Of a stretch of DNA of 6,051 bases, positions 5,046 through 6,051 are shown piece after piece. The notes beneath the pieces are model-generated. The model did not search any database. It worked only from the letters and a program-made list of their open reading frames with translations, and was not told the origin of the DNA. Made by a program: the position numbers and the translations under genes. Position 1 is the stretch's first letter. Each line of letters starts with the position of its first letter. The DNA comes from Novosphingobium sp. (GTDB lineage: Bacteria; Pseudomonadota; Alphaproteobacteria; Sphingomonadales; Sphingomonadaceae), in the NCBI GenBank assembly GCA_020853995.1, contig JADYXV010000070.1, forward strand, positions 1-6,051, read 5' to 3'.

Positions 5046-6051
5046 GCCGCGGCGCCTGCATCGATTTGCGCCACGACGTCCTCGCACCGCCCGCACAGCG
5101 CGCCGTCTTCCGACACTTCGGGCAGCGAGCGCCAGCAGCGGCCGCACTTATGATCAGTGGTTCTCGTCACCTGGAGCGTATCGCTGTACGTTACTGGACC
5201 GGTGATGAACAGTTCGGCCAAAACATCAACCGCATCGGAGAATGGGCCGGAAACTTTGGCTTCGAGGCTGGAGCCGACGACCTTTTCGCGGCGCAGCGGT
5301 TCGATCGCTTCGCTCACTTCGCGGCGCATCTCGCGCAGTGATGACCAACGGATCAGCGGTTCGCCATCTTCGAACAGCCACAATTCGCCATCATCGCCAT
5401 CGCGCCCTGCCGAGGGCACTTTGGGCCATTCGAGCAGATGCACGCTTTCAGCCTCCGGATAGCGCGAAGCCCACACTTCTTCCGAGGTGAACACCAGCAC
5501 CGGCGCACCATAGCGGACGAGGGCGTGGAACAGCGTATCGAGCACGGTGCGATAGGCGCGGCGCTTCATATCCGTCGGCGCATCGCAATAGAGGCTGTCT
5601 TTGCGGATATCGAAGAAGAAGGCCGAGAGGTCTTCGTTGCAGAACTCGGTCAGCGCGCGGACATAAGTGTTGAAATCGAAGTCATCGACCGCCTGCCGCA
5701 GCGTGCCATCCAGCCGCTTCAGCAAGCCCAGCATATAGCGCTCAAGCTCGGGCATTTGCGCCACGGACACGCGCTCGTCTTCCGAAAAGCCCTCAAGCGC
5801 GCCGAGCAGGTAACGATAGGTATTGCGCAGCTTGCGGTACTGGTCCGCCACGCCCTGGAGGATTTCCTTGCCGATGCGGTGGTCTTCGGTGAAATCGACC
5901 GAGAGCGCCCAGAGCCGCAGGATATCCGCGCCGTAATCGCGCATCAGATCAATCGGGCTGATCGTGTTGCCCAGGGACTTGGACATTTTCATGCCCTTCT
6001 GGTCCATGGTGAAGCCGTGCGTCAGCACCGCATCATAAGGCGCGCGGCCCC
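5042..6051 (-). CDS. ileS: Isoleucine-tRNA ligase, C-terminal part; 5' end outside window
   Basis: Charges tRNA-Ile with isoleucine in the cytoplasm. The frame stays open to the right edge, where it reads GRAPYDAVLTHGFTMDQ, so the visible part is about 335 residues of a protein normally some 900-1000 long. The class I signature KMSKS occurs in GMKMSKSLGN, close to the right edge of the window (about 5977-5991), and is followed by the helical anticodon-binding domain (RDYGADILRLWALSVDF, then RNTYRYLLGAL). Near the C-terminus CGRC and CGRC, separated by 13 residues, form the four-cysteine zinc site of the bacterial-type enzyme with a C-terminal zinc finger (about 5081-5146). The editing domain and HIGH motif lie outside. 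It is the first visible gene of the ileS-lspA-lipoprotein operon and its TGA overlaps the lspA GTG. Confidence 0.97.
   Translation of the reverse strand, partial: GRAPYDAVLTHGFTMDQKGMKMSKSLGNTISPIDLMRDYGADILRLWALSVDFTEDHRIGKEILQGVADQYRKLRNTYRYLLGALEGFSEDERVSVAQMPELERYMLGLLKRLDGTLRQAVDDFDFNTYVRALTEFCNEDLSAFFFDIRKDSLYCDAPTDMKRRAYRTVLDTLFHALVRYGAPVLVFTSEEVWASRYPEAESVHLLEWPKVPSAGRDGDDGELWLFEDGEPLIRWSSLREMRREVSEAIEPLRREKVVGSSLEAKVSGPFSDAVDVLAELFITGPVTYSDTLQVTRTTDHKCGRCWRSLPEVSEDGALCGRCEDVVAQIDAGAAA

Noticed and set aside
4479..5153. A 224-residue + strand frame antisense to lspA and the start of the lipoprotein gene
   Set aside because: It is a shadow of LspA, whose catalytic motifs are intact on the other strand. 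Its product is rich in Gln, His and Arg with no family resemblance.

Overview
The window looks like chromosomal DNA of an alphaproteobacterium, most likely a sphingomonad (Sphingomonadales). The reasons are high GC content, the order ileS-lspA-DUF3035 lipoprotein, alphaproteobacterial forms of Ugd and Ung, and intergenic palindromic repeats of the type recalled from many sphingomonad genomes (reverse-strand or in-frame readings such as HAELVSAS and HPELVEG). The assignment rests on recall of these families, not on a database search.

Left part (1-1155, + strand): the C-terminal part of adenylylsulfate kinase (CysC, alone or as the end of a CysN/C fusion) is followed 59 bases later by a small DUF2061 membrane protein. 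The two are probably co-transcribed. A gene-free stretch of about 356 bases follows. It holds three degraded direct copies and one inverted copy of a short repeat; the last two form a nearly perfect long-arm palindrome.

Middle (1156-1916): one unrecognised + strand ORF encodes a 174-residue protein with an N-terminal membrane anchor and four cysteines beyond it. Its base use is less GC-rich than that of its neighbours. A probable intrinsic terminator lies about 100 bases after it, and a second, related repeat element lies between it and the convergent ugd gene.

Right part (1917-6051): ugd (UDP-glucose 6-dehydrogenase, - strand) is divergent from ung (uracil-DNA glycosylase, + strand). ung converges on a - strand operon, ileS (3' two-fifths or less, running off the right edge), lspA and a BamF/DUF3035 lipoprotein. 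The operon is joined by GTGA and ATGA stop/start overlaps and ends at a perfect UUCG-loop terminator shared with ung. In this operon the lipoprotein signal peptidase is made immediately before a lipoprotein that should be one of its substrates.

Most of the window is ordinary core metabolism. I found no convincing new system. The items most worth a second look are the unrecognised ORF between repeat elements and the repeat cluster itself.
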